This document shows, piece after piece, positions 62,312 through 64,000 of a stretch of DNA of 64,000 nt. The translations under genes were made by a program, and so were the position numbers. The DNA comes from Rotaria sordida (lineage: Eukaryota > Rotifera > Eurotatoria > Philodinida > Philodinidae): contig CAJNOL010000167.1 in NCBI GenBank assembly GCA_905250125.1, positions 124,001-188,000 of the forward strand, in the 5' to 3' direction. The notes below the pieces were generated by a model. That model was not told the origin of the DNA. It made no database searches and saw nothing but the letters and a program-made list of their open reading frames with translations. The first letter of the stretch is position 1. Every line of letters begins with the position of its first letter.

Positions 62312-64000
<1,689 letters not shown>

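Overview
The window is nuclear DNA from a small invertebrate animal. It is strongly AT-rich, its genes have many short GT-AG introns (mostly 50-100 nt, with occasional introns of 0.5-2 kb), and its coding exons are rich in Asn, Gln, Ser and His runs. The protein families are conserved animal ones: TAO kinase, USP32, ORP2, a TRPC4/5-like channel and a GATA1/2/3-type factor. The compact introns and low-complexity coding style would fit a bdelloid rotifer or another small spiralian. That placement is inference, because nothing in the window is diagnostic of species. I saw no tRNA, rRNA, CRISPR or prokaryotic signal.

Layout. Bases 261-6656 (-) hold a TAO-family kinase whose last exon(s) lie beyond the left edge. 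Bases 8931-19045 (-) hold a complete 23-exon USP32-type ubiquitin protease with EF-hands, DUSP domain, USP catalytic boxes and a C-terminal CaaX box. It is divergent from an 11-exon ORP2-type oxysterol-binding protein at 21199-26770 (+), which carries an N-terminal FFAT motif. A three-exon single-pass membrane protein of unknown family lies convergently at 28006-29334 (-). After about 5.5 kb without a recognisable gene comes a 22-exon TRPC4/5-like channel at 34883-46642 (+). A four-exon gene for a 97-residue secreted peptide precursor follows at 49214-49825 (-). Next is a transposon graveyard (49.8-56.6 kb), then a nine-exon gene for a disordered Tyr/Asn-rich, Lys-tailed protein at 56601-59316 (+). 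Last is the start of a GATA factor at 62312-64000 (+), cut by the right edge just after its second zinc finger.

All exon boundaries listed were checked by hand for GT-AG sites and for reading phase, and every multi-exon model keeps its frame throughout. The genes do not form an obvious pathway. They are neighbours of the kind expected in a compact animal genome.

The most unusual structure is not a gene. At least fourteen long or medium inverted repeats (foldback or MITE-like elements) sit in the introns of five of the seven non-peptide genes and in the gene-poor gaps. Several have arms of 100-260 bp with loops of only about 50 bp, and some share sequence, which implies families. Relics of a mariner transposase and of an hAT transposase dimerisation domain lie among them. 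Also notable are two in-frame alternative C-termini of the TRPC channel with different PDZ-ligand-like ends, and two competing in-frame last exons in the secreted-peptide gene.
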